Source: Candidatus Heimdallarchaeota archaeon LC_3 (lineage in GTDB: Archaea > Asgardarchaeota > Heimdallarchaeia > Hodarchaeales > LC-3). From it: 11,239 nt of DNA. Of the stretch, positions 4,284 to 10,180 are shown one piece after another. Positions within the stretch are counted from its first letter, which is position 1. Each line of letters opens with the position of its first letter. The DNA lies in contig MDVS01000057.1 in assembly GCA_001940645.1 (NCBI GenBank), positions 1 to 11,239 of the forward strand. The letters run 5' to 3'. Below the pieces are notes generated by a model, which saw only the letters and a program-made list of their open reading frames with translations, was not told where the DNA came from and made no database searches. The position numbers were made by a program, and so were the translations under genes.

Positions 4284-6104
4284 TTGACTAAAAAAAGAAT
4301 TTTAATAGTTTTTTCAATTGTAATACTTTCTGTAATAAGTTTCCAAACATTTTCTCAACTAAGAGCAGAAAACTCTTCAGTAATAAATTTTACTGAATCA
4401 AAGGAGTTACCAGCGTCCATCTTATCAATAAATGGAAATACTGGACATGCTAATTTTTTTTCCCCAGAAGGATCAATTTACAATTACATTACTACTGTTG
4501 ACCCTCCAGACGAATACTTTCCAAAAACAGAAGGTTTTTTAGAAGAAACGTATAATACTCTACAGGAAATAAATACAACGAGTGAATTTAATGTATATAT
4601 CCAGAAAAGAAACAGTTCGATGGTATTTAATTATTTGACTTTTCTAACAGAATTGAAACAAACATCATGGGAATCTTTAACAATAAATCAACTAGAAAAT
4701 CTCGGATACGAGTTGGAGATGACTACTATTAGCGATTATAAAACTGTAGGAAACAAATTACTTCATATTAGATGGAAAGATAATTCTACAGAAAATATTG
4801 ATATCAGGATACTATTCTTGCATAAATTTCAATGGAATAACAATTTAGAACCTTTAAAATTATATACAAATCCAAAAGTGATGGTTTTGACCCCAGATGA
4901 TGATGGTAAAGAATATGAGATATATAATCATTATTTTGAATTAGAAATCCAGAGATCATTGTTAATGGAAAATGGTTCTAAGTATATGTATCATGCTGAT
5001 GAAGAAATAACCAGTGTAGTATTATTAAATTCTTCTAGTTATTGGGAGAAACCAGAAGTAAAAAATTATTGCCTAGAACATGAATTTGATTTAAAATGTT
5101 CACAACTGGAGAGATCAATTGCTCCTATTCCTTATTTACATGGAAATTGGAGTTTAAAACCAGATAAATTTATTGACGAATATTCAGAAGCATCCAGATT
5201 TTTGTTTCATCCAAATGCTACAGAAAAAATTTTTGGGGAAATAGGTGAAAAAGAACTTGGATTCTATTTCAACTTTCAACAAGATGAAATTCCCTTTATG
5301 AATAATCCTTTGGACCCTAACAATATACGAAAAGGAATTTATGATTTATTTGTTGATGATTTATTCATTAAAACAATATATCAAGTAGAAGAGTTTGAAG
5401 TTGAAATAAATGAAGAAAAAAGTTATGAATTTACTGAATTTTTATTAAACGGAGAAAAAAATAGTACATTATCGTTTATCAAAGGAATAGATAATCAAAC
5501 AAATGAAATTATTTTTGAAAAAGAACCTGTAATGACGGGAACTCAATTATCAATCACAATATTAAATAAAACAATTGAGAGGCCCCAATGGACAATTGCA
5601 ACAGAGTTTACTATTGAAAAAAACACGCGCTTTGATAAAATACTCTTTAACTCAATAATATTAGGATTTCCATTTTCAAACCAATATTGGAGAGATTCTA
5701 TATTATATGTGAGACCAACAATAAACAATAAGATATTTTGGGAACAAATCACAAGTAATTACAAACTTTTAGATTTAGAAGGAGATAATTTGTTAGTTGA
5801 ATCAGGTTTAAGGAATATTACAAATGGAATAGAAGAATATATTATAAAAACAAATTGGAAAACAGGTTGGTTGGAGTATTATTTTGAGAAAGTAACTATT
5901 AATAATGAAATAGATACATTTATAGAATTGAAAAAAGTAGATGACGCTGAAACAAGTCAACAAAGCAGTATAACAACACATCCTGTTACAGGTTCTTCAA
6001 CAGAACTTAAAACATCTCCATTAGCTTTAGGCAGTTTCTTAATAGGATTGTTACTCGTATCATTGGTACAGAAAATGAAGAAAAAATCCCAGAAAGAGAA
6101 ATAA
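4284..6104 (+). CDS. Large secreted, C-terminally membrane-anchored protein of unknown function
   Basis: The 606-residue protein starts at TTG (4284), with GGGGA at 4274-4278 six bases ahead; no ATG alternative fits the signal peptide. Residues 1-29 are a signal peptide: basic MTKKR, then a hydrophobic core, then a polar region near QLRAENSS. The body (~30-560) is hydrophilic, rich in Asn, Glu, aromatic residues and N-x-S/T sequons, with no motif I recognise; it contains LEHEFDLKCSQLERS, with two cysteines that could pair. A Ser/Thr-rich stalk (about 553-577) leads to a single transmembrane helix (580-596, LALGSFLIGLLLVSLVQ) and a basic tail KMKKKSQKEK. The layout is an ectodomain tethered outside the cell by its C-terminus. 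It is unlike its TA neighbours, and its stop is 2 bases from that of the convergent PIN gene. Confidence 0.75.
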   Translation: MTKKRILIVFSIVILSVISFQTFSQLRAENSSVINFTESKELPASILSINGNTGHANFFSPEGSIYNYITTVDPPDEYFPKTEGFLEETYNTLQEINTTSEFNVYIQKRNSSMVFNYLTFLTELKQTSWESLTINQLENLGYELEMTTISDYKTVGNKLLHIRWKDNSTENIDIRILFLHKFQWNNNLEPLKLYTNPKVMVLTPDDDGKEYEIYNHYFELEIQRSLLMENGSKYMYHADEEITSVVLLNSSSYWEKPEVKNYCLEHEFDLKCSQLERSIAPIPYLHGNWSLKPDKFIDEYSEASRFLFHPNATEKIFGEIGEKELGFYFNFQQDEIPFMNNPLDPNNIRKGIYDLFVDDLFIKTIYQVEEFEVEINEEKSYEFTEFLLNGEKNSTLSFIKGIDNQTNEIIFEKEPVMTGTQLSITILNKTIERPQWTIATEFTIEKNTRFDKILFNSIILGFPFSNQYWRDSILYVRPTINNKIFWEQITSNYKLLDLEGDNLLVESGLRNITNGIEEYIIKTNWKTGWLEYYFEKVTINNEIDTFIELKKVDDAETSQQSSITTHPVTGSSTELKTSPLALGSFLIGLLLVSLVQKMKKKSQKEK

Positions 6105-6106
6105 AA

Positions 6107-6592
6107 TTAATAAGCATTCTTTAATAGTTTAATTAGATCCTTTTCCTTTCTTTTAGAAATGTTTTTCATTTTTTTTAATGATCTAATCAATTTATGAAAT
6201 TCTCGTCTAGTAAGAAAGTTATCAATATATAATTGTGCAAAAAAATCAGCTAATTGTATAATATTCTTCTTGTCAGTAATACCTTCGTTCAACATTGGAT
6301 GATCTTCTGTAATAATTATAAACCCTTCCTTATGACTAAAACTCAATAATGAAGCATCAGCTTCATCAAAATCTTTTAATGTAAAAGTTTTAAATTGTTC
6401 ATCTAACTTTGGAAGAATGGTAACTAGTGTGAAAATTTCTTCATGACCAGGAAAACGATAATTAAGTTCTTTTTGAACTTCATAGGTTATGAAAATTGAA
6501 GTTATATTTAGAATTTCTTCTAGAAGAACATTCCAACCATTAGAATGAAGGTGAATAATTTTGTACCAGGAGAAAGTATCAATTCCAAACAT
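6107..6592 (-). CDS. PIN-domain toxin, DUF3368-like, partner of the divergent RHH gene
   Basis: This 161-residue protein starts MFGIDTFSWYKI (catalytic Asp5). It carries Glu38/Glu42 (ITYEVQKELN), Asp76/Asp79 in DFDEADASLL, and Asp97 in IITEDHPML, the complete acidic set of a PIN nuclease. The tail (IIQLADFFAQLY..FLTRREFHKLIRSL), predicted as two helices, resembles the C-terminal extension of DUF3368 PIN proteins, which are known partners of UPF0175 antitoxins. The neighbouring gene on the opposite strand carries a UPF0175-like segment, supporting that assignment. It is unusual that toxin and antitoxin diverge across a 52-base promoter region instead of forming one operon. The gene is intact, ends in TAA, and is convergent with the secreted-protein gene. 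Confidence 0.75.
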   Translation of the reverse strand: MFGIDTFSWYKIIHLHSNGWNVLLEEILNITSIFITYEVQKELNYRFPGHEEIFTLVTILPKLDEQFKTFTLKDFDEADASLLSFSHKEGFIIITEDHPMLNEGITDKKNIIQLADFFAQLYIDNFLTRREFHKLIRSLKKMKNISKRKEKDLIKLLKNAY

Positions 6593-6644
6593 AGGTATAA
6601 AAACGAACCAAAGGTTTAAATAATTTTTTGTATAAAACCAATAT
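6593..6644. promoter_or_regulatory. Divergent promoter between PIN toxin and RHH antitoxin
   Basis: The 52-base gap holds GGTTTAAATA (6613-6622) and TATAAAACC (6631-6639), an imperfect inverted repeat with perfect GGTTT/AAACC ends. The first arm doubles as a TATA element 25-32 bases before the RHH start codon, fitting a leaderless transcript. On the other strand the same AT-rich block sits at promoter distance from the PIN start. One RHH protein bound here could control both genes. Symmetry is seen; function is inferred. Confidence 0.45.
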
Positions 6645-7025
6645 ATGAGTCAACTTACATTTAAAATACCACATGGGGAAAAAGAATTTCTAGAATGGTG
6701 GGCAAATAAAACAGGGCAACCAAAGAGTAGTATCTATAGAAATGCCACTTTAGAAGCCTTTGTTGAATGGAAAATAGAAATATTGTTAAAAGAATATCAG
6801 CAGGGAATAATTGGATTCAAGAAAATGTGTAATCTGGGAGGATTAACATTTAATCAAGGTTCTTTAATTATTCAAGAACGAAATATCGAACCACCAATAT
6901 CAGAATTGATTGATGAGCACACAAAAAGTGTTCGGGAAAGAATAAAACCGGAAGATCTCTATAAAGATGGAAAAAAACCAAAAAGAAAGTCACTAGAAGT
7001 TATAACCAAAGAAGAAAAAGAATGA
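6645..7025 (+). CDS. RHH + UPF0175-like antitoxin (intact paralogue)
   Basis: This 126-residue protein has two parts. Residues 1-44 (MSQLTFKIPHGEKEFLEWWA, then NKTGQPKSSIYRNATLEAFV) form a strand-helix-helix of ribbon-helix-helix type. Residues ~48-90 (LKEYQQGIIGFKKMCNLGGL, then ERNIEPPISELI) match the 'L-y-x-x-G-x-i-s-x-x-K-a-x-x-l-a-g' to 'R-x-I-x-P' pattern of UPF0175 antitoxins. The C-terminus is basic and charged (EDLYKDGKKPKRKS). It should bind DNA and neutralise the divergently encoded PIN protein. It is a distant paralogue of the genes at 1606 and 8844 and the only one of the three with an undisturbed frame. ATG 6645 has no Shine-Dalgarno and is preceded by a TATA element. The RHH-UPF0175 combination is my reading of the motifs and has not been confirmed by a search. 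Confidence 0.7.
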   Translation: MSQLTFKIPHGEKEFLEWWANKTGQPKSSIYRNATLEAFVEWKIEILLKEYQQGIIGFKKMCNLGGLTFNQGSLIIQERNIEPPISELIDEHTKSVRERIKPEDLYKDGKKPKRKSLEVITKEEKE

Positions 7026-7086
7026 GTTTTTAATATTTTACAGATGTAAACTCAGAACTTGGTCCTATCAGAATTTGTTATTTTTA

Positions 7087-7208
7087 AGATATTACCTAAG
7101 GATCGCATCGAAACTGCTTGGGAAGCATGGCAAAAAATATGTTGAATATCCGGAACGTCCATTAAATTTCACAGGTGCTACAATAGAAAAAATGGGAATA
7201 GAATATCT
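7087..7208 (+). pseudogene. Fragment of an unidentified gene, antisense inside truncated vapC3
   Basis: On the plus strand this stretch encodes KLLGKHGKKYVEYPERPLNF followed by TGATIEKMGIEYLLAIP, which looks like genuine protein, and its GC content is visibly above the surroundings. It replaces the C-terminal two thirds of the minus-strand PIN gene. The frame has no convincing start, and beyond about 7208 it reads antisense through vapC3. I do not recognise the family. It is best explained as a recombined or inserted piece of another gene. Confidence 0.35.
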
Positions 7209-7352
7209 CTTAGCAATCCCAGTAGCTAGTTCAAATATGGAAGATGTCGTTGTACATTGACTTTCTTTATTTTTTTCAATTTCTTCAAGCTTAGTTACTG
7301 CTTCTTCTTTTTTTTTCATTAAATCTATGAGAAAACTTGTATCCGCTATCAT
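7092..7352 (-). pseudogene. vapC: Truncated VapC-type PIN toxin (pair 3)
   Basis: The frame begins MIADTSFLIDLMKKKEEAVT (catalytic Asp4) and reaches Glu41 in TTSSIFELATGIAK, a standard VapC N-terminus. From about residue 49 (base ~7208) the sequence (RYSIPIFSIVAPVKFNGRSG..) no longer resembles a PIN domain, and the two distal catalytic aspartates (D-x-x-I-A-A and T-x-N-x-x-D-F) are missing. The 86-codon frame is therefore a chimera of a toxin front and foreign sequence and should be catalytically dead. Its ATG overlaps the original stop of the upstream VapB frame as ATGA, showing this was once a normal operon. Confidence 0.75.
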
Positions 7353-7600
7353 TTATCAAGACCAGTCAGAATTAATTTTTTTAAAAAATTCAGATGATCG
7401 ATTTTTCCGAATTTATGCTAAGTTACCTTCCAATTCGTTATTAAATCACCATTTACTATTCCTACAAAGTCCCTGAGAGTTGAATTATTTGTTAATCTAA
7501 GAATAACATCACTAAAGCTCTCGTTACCATTTATTTGTTCGACTAATCGTTTACATGCTTCTTCTGATAGCGAAATAGTTTTATAACCCAAAAAAATCAC
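7349..7600 (-). pseudogene. vapB: VapB antitoxin (DUF217-like), interrupted by an amber codon (pair 3)
   Basis: Residues ~5-45 read GYKTISLSEEACKRLVEQIN, then NESFSDVILRLTNNSTLRDF and VGI, closely matching the 'y-K-T-I-s-l-s-e-e-A-y' and 'E-S-F-S-D-v-I-l-R-L' pattern of archaeal VapB of the DUF217 group. The frame hits TAG at 7418-7420 after NWKVT. Reading on, 22 more codons (HKFGKIDHLNFLKKLILTGL..) end in TGA at 7349, which overlaps the vapC3 ATG by the classic four bases. That overlap shows the original gene ran through the amber codon. The start is unclear: GTG at 7600 or TTG at 7591 is in frame, whereas a nearby ATG (7604) is one base out of frame across a T7 run. An inverted repeat ATAATT/AATTAT (7620-7637) lies upstream. 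Confidence 0.65.
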
Positions 7601-7951
7601 TCATATATATATTTGCATGATAATTATAAAGAATTATTACAAATAAAGGAAATGCAACTAAGGTCATATTATAGAAGAAAATCCCTTTGTTAGATTTTTT
7701 CCTAAAATGAGCAATTATGGATAATAGTTGAACTTTTAGACAAAATTAATAACTCTTTATAATCTATATCATCATAAAAGTTAGCTTATTTTACTAACCA
7801 AGCAAGAAAACTTTATTTTATAAAATTCTGAAAGATATTTTTAAGATAAGTAATAATTGATTCTAAAAAGAACATTTTTACAAAATTTTCCGATTTTTAA
7901 TTTATTCCAAAGAGTTATAAATTCATAATTTAAAACATTATTTGGTGAACT
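7601..7951. other. AT-rich intergenic region with promoter signals
   Basis: About 350 bases without a supportable gene on either strand; all frames are broken frequently. The left end carries the vapB3 promoter (inverted repeat at 7620-7637). The right end carries a TATA-like TTATAAATT at 7915-7923, overlapping a small AAATT/AATTT repeat (7919-7931), and a ribosome-binding site GGTGA (7944-7948) serving the AbrB-type antitoxin. The middle (about 7660-7900) is very AT-rich, with nothing I can assign. Confidence 0.5.
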
Positions 7952-8206
7952 ATATTTACAACAGCGTCTGAAATAAAAATAAAAGTAGGAAAAAAAGGGG
8001 ACATTTATTTAAAAAAAGAAATTCAATTAAAATCTGGAATAAGACCCAACGATATATTATTATTATATATCGAGGAAGGAAAATTGATACTTAAAAAGGA
8101 AGACACCTTTCTTGATCTAGCTAGAACAGCACCAGTTTATAAAATACTTACACCAAAGATAGAATCATTACTTGACCAAGAGATAAACGAAGAACTTGAA
8201 TCATGA
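7952..8206 (+). CDS. AbrB/MazE-type antitoxin with no standard start codon
   Basis: The frame encodes 84 residues with the swapped-hairpin AbrB signature: IKIKVGKKGDIYLKKEIQLK, then SGIRPNDILLLYIEEGKLIL, and a polar helical C-terminus (FLDLARTAPVYKILTPKIES). This fold binds DNA as a dimer and is common among archaeal VapB antitoxins. The frame opens after a TGA at 7946-7948 and contains no ATG, GTG or TTG before the domain. ATA at 7952 sits 3 bases after GGTGA, exactly where an ATG would be expected, so either AUA initiation is used or the start has been lost by one substitution. Its stop overlaps the toxin start as ATGA (8203-8206), so this is the antitoxin of the PIN gene that follows. Confidence 0.7.
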   Translation: MFTTASEIKIKVGKKGDIYLKKEIQLKSGIRPNDILLLYIEEGKLILKKEDTFLDLARTAPVYKILTPKIESLLDQEINEELES

Positions 8207-8688
8207 AGGTAGCATTAGATACCAGTTATTTCATGTTTGGATTTAATTTATCACCTAAACAATCGATTCCTCAGAATTGCCTAGATATAATATCACAGAA
8301 TAAGGAGATTGATGAGATAATTTATTCTGATTTAGTTATTTTCGAGTTAAATGCAAAATCTAGTAAATTATTACCAAATTGTTCTGATTTAAATGAAAAA
8401 ACAAATCTATTAGTCGAACTGGATAAATTGAAGAAATTTAAACTAATTAGAAGCATAAATGAATCAGTTTGGGAATTAGCATGTTTCCTAAGGCAATATC
8501 ACAAAGATTTTGTGGATTGTGTTCATTGGGCTGTCTCTATTAACGAGAGTGTAGATATTTTTCTAACAGAAGATGAAAATATTATTAAATTAACAGAAAA
8601 AAAAGAATTTCGGAACGATTATCAAAAAAGAAAATTCAAATCACTAGTAGAGGTGAAAAATTTTAAACAATTCAAAGAGGAATTGTGA
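8203..8688 (+). CDS. vapC: PIN-domain toxin paired with the AbrB-type antitoxin
   Basis: This 161-residue PIN nuclease starts MKVALDTSYFMFG (Asp6). It carries Glu48 (SDLVIFELNAKS), Asp105 (KDFVDCVHWAVS) and Asp124 (IFLTEDENI), so the four metal-binding acidic residues are intact. The C-terminus is lysine-rich (FRNDYQKRKFKS..FKQFKEEL). The ATGA overlap with the upstream AbrB-type gene implies coupled translation and antitoxin-toxin pairing. If the antitoxin start is really lost, this toxin would be poorly translated too, which could explain tolerance. An RHH antitoxin-like gene (8844) lies 155 bases downstream on the same strand and could be an alternative partner. Confidence 0.8.
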   Translation: MKVALDTSYFMFGFNLSPKQSIPQNCLDIISQNKEIDEIIYSDLVIFELNAKSSKLLPNCSDLNEKTNLLVELDKLKKFKLIRSINESVWELACFLRQYHKDFVDCVHWAVSINESVDIFLTEDENIIKLTEKKEFRNDYQKRKFKSLVEVKNFKQFKEEL

Positions 8689-8843
8689 AAACGTTATTAC
8701 CAGAATTTTCTTGGATGATATTAGCAAAATTTTAATATTGATGAGATAATTTGTAATCTAAGGACCTTTACGGAAAAACCTATATGGAGAAAGTATTCCT
8801 ATATTGATTTATTAGAGCTAGATCAAAAGAGTCAGTGTTATCA
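8689..8843 (+). other. Spacer with short coding-like remnant and possible promoter
   Basis: Between the PIN gene and the RHH gene a frame after TAG (~8725) reads about 40 codons (FNIDEIICNLRTFTEKPIWR, KYSYIDLLELDQKSQ) without a start codon and merges out of frame with the RHH start. It may be debris of another gene. TTTATTAGA near 8807-8815 could be a TATA element for the RHH gene. This spacer has no similarity to the sequence upstream of repeat copy A, so the duplication starts at the RHH start codon. Confidence 0.25.
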
Positions 8844-9371
8844 ATGGGGCAAATCACATTTCGGATAACAGATCAAGATTTGGAATTTCTAGAGTATGTT
8901 TCAGAAAAAACAGGTCAATCTAAAAGTATCATTTATCGGAACAATACAATAGAAGAATTTCGTAATTGGAAGAAACAATATTTATTAGGAGAATATGCTT
9001 CTGGGGTCATTGGTCTCAAAAAAATGTGTATAATAGCACATATGACCTTAACTGAAGGAATGTTATTAATTGAACAGAACCGGATAGAACCACCAATACC
9101 AAAAAAAGTAGATGATTATACCTCAGAAATAAGTAAAACAATTACTCCAAAAGAATTATTCAAAAATGGTAAGGTTCCAAGAAGAGAATCACAAAAATTA
9201 GATAAAATTAGAGTAGACTTCGATAATTCTACTCATAATTTTTCTTCATTTGATCTAAGATTTTCTGAATATTTCTTTCTAATTCTGGAATGTCTTTCTC
9301 AACAACTTACCAAGTTAATTCAAGGTCTACACCAAAATACTGGTGAATTAGAATATCACGCATGCCAATAA
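8844..9371 (+). CDS. RHH + UPF0175-like antitoxin, frameshifted C-terminus
   Basis: From ATG 8844 the first 120 residues are the copy B version of the antitoxin: RHH part 1-45 (MGQITFRITDQDLEFLEYVS, KSIIYRNNTIEEFRNWKK) and UPF0175-like part 46-90 (YLLGEYASGVIGLKKMCIIA, IEQNRIEPPIPKKVDDY). Trp42 is intact, unlike copy A. At 9204-9207 copy B has AAAA where copy A has AAAAA. The missing base skips the stop (expected after codon 122, near 9212) and adds about 53 residues read from the antisense strand of the HepT pseudogene, ending in TAA at 9371. The conserved domains are complete, so the protein may still work. A TTG at 8835 is in frame but ATG 8844 matches copy A. An assembly error in the A run cannot be excluded. 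Confidence 0.7.
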   Translation: MGQITFRITDQDLEFLEYVSEKTGQSKSIIYRNNTIEEFRNWKKQYLLGEYASGVIGLKKMCIIAHMTLTEGMLLIEQNRIEPPIPKKVDDYTSEISKTITPKELFKNGKVPRRESQKLDKIRVDFDNSTHNFSSFDLRFSEYFFLILECLSQQLTKLIQGLHQNTGELEYHACQ

Positions 9372-9545
9372 TGTCTCTCCAAGGTATATTTTTATATTTG
9401 GTTTTTAAATTATTCGGTATATTTTTAATAGTTTCACCAATAATTTCCAATCGTCTAATTACTGAATCTTGAATTTGTATTGAACCAATAAAATCAATAT
9501 AATCTAAACTAGCAGTCTAGTCTTTGATTAGTTTAATAGATTCTA
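8844..9545. repeat. Direct repeat copy B (RHH antitoxin gene plus HepT remnant)
   Basis: This is the second copy of the segment at 1606-2310, same orientation, offset by 7238 bases. Copy B keeps the RHH Trp codon and the HepT catalytic Arg, and extends into the full HepT N-terminus and the MntA gene, so it is closer to the ancestral arrangement. Recombination between the copies would delete or circularise about 7.2 kb, including five of the TA-like modules. Confidence 0.85.
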
Positions 9546-9582
9546 GAATATGTAATAAAAAAATTTTAGAATCCTTTTTCAT
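9229..9582 (-). pseudogene. hepT: HepT (DUF86) HEPN toxin with two in-frame stops, copy B
   Basis: The minus-strand frame of 118 codons from ATG 9582 has the full length and order of HepT: RRLEIIGETIKNIPNNLK (43-60), IPWRDIIGMRDILIHQYFGVD (66-86) with the R-x4-H catalytic motif (Arg75, His80), and VVEKDIPELERNIQKILDQM (93-112). Codon 22 is TAG (9517-9519) where copy A has TAT, and codon 92 is TAA (9307-9309) directly after the conserved Trp. In functional systems HepT is an RNase silenced by MntA-mediated AMPylation of a Tyr in the R-x4-H-x-Y motif; Tyr82 is present. With both stops it cannot make a full-length toxin. It overlaps the upstream mntA frame by ATGA. Confidence 0.85.
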
Positions 9583-9877
9583 AGGAAATTATTTTCCAAA
9601 TTTCTTAATATATGGGATTTCAATAAAGGATGAAGAGAATTATAAGTTATCAGATCTACTTTGGGTTGCAAAATAATTTCCAATTCGTTTTTAAGTCTTA
9701 CATGGTCTAAAAGACTTTTTTTGCGACGATAGCTAATTAATAAATCAATATCACTGCTCGAGGAATATTCATCTGAGAGAATTGATCCAAAAAACTCGCT
9801 TTGTCCACATCTTTTTCCTTTAGAACTGGAATTATTAGCTTTTTTAACTCCAATAAGTCAAATTGAGATATTGCCAT
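9579..9877 (-). pseudogene. mntA: MntA nucleotidyltransferase antitoxin, one-base frameshift
   Basis: Reading from ATG 9877, the first frame gives MAISQFDLLELKKLIIPVLK and VDKAS. It must then shift at the T6 run (plus-strand A6, 9789-9794) to give FFGSILSDEYSSSSDIDLLI and KVDLITYNSL, ending in TGA at 9579. Adding one T restores an exact 99-residue protein with the minimal nucleotidyltransferase motif G-S-x10-D-x-D (Gly31, Ser32, Asp43, Asp45) and a third Asp at 75. MntA proteins AMPylate and thereby silence HepT; this one directly precedes hepT and overlaps it by four bases, the standard operon. The length 299 (one short of 300) fits a single deletion. Because the error is in a homopolymer it could be a sequencing artefact, but hepT itself carries substitution stops. 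Confidence 0.8.
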
Positions 9878-10180
9878 ATAAGAAAACCATAATCGTGGCC
9901 TTTATAATTAACAATCCAAAAATAGTACTTTCTAATGAGAATATTGGTTCAACAGTTAATTCAATAATATTAATGGACTTTAAATTGGCATATTGTTGAA
10001 TAACAAAGCTACTGATTAATATTACAGAGACTGAGCCTATTAATGAATACTGTTGTAATTTAAGTAATAAATTTGTAATGATTTGATTTTAGTAGCTCCG
10101 ATTCAATTAAAGATTCAAATACAAATTATTAATAAATTATTAATTTTATTCACACAAAAATTGTTTAACAGGGGAAAATC
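9878..10180. other. Intergenic region with a hydrophobic minus-strand open frame
   Basis: About 300 bases separate mntA from the solute-binding protein gene. On the minus strand a 77-codon frame (about 10095 to 9862) has no start codon. It encodes two hydrophobic stretches (YSLIGSVSVILISSFVIQQY and TIFGLLIIKATIMVFLYG) and ends inside the mntA start region; it could be the tail of a lost membrane protein or chance in AT-rich DNA. Near 10170-10174, AGGGG serves the solute-binding protein start, and the AATAAATTATTAATTTTATT stretch at 10131-10150 is a plausible promoter. Confidence 0.3.

Noticed and set aside
5543..5752. 69-residue minus-strand open frame
   Set aside because: It is antisense to the conserved-looking secreted-protein frame, with no ribosome-binding site and no recognisable domain.
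7075..7260. 61-residue plus-strand open frame as an expressed gene
   Set aside because: Its second part is antisense to the recognisable VapC3 N-terminus and the start lacks signals; only 7087-7208 is kept as a possible gene fragment.
9210..9371. C-terminal tail of the RHH protein as a conserved domain
   Set aside because: It is the reverse strand of hepT codons and arises from one missing A relative to copy A, so it is not an ancestral domain.
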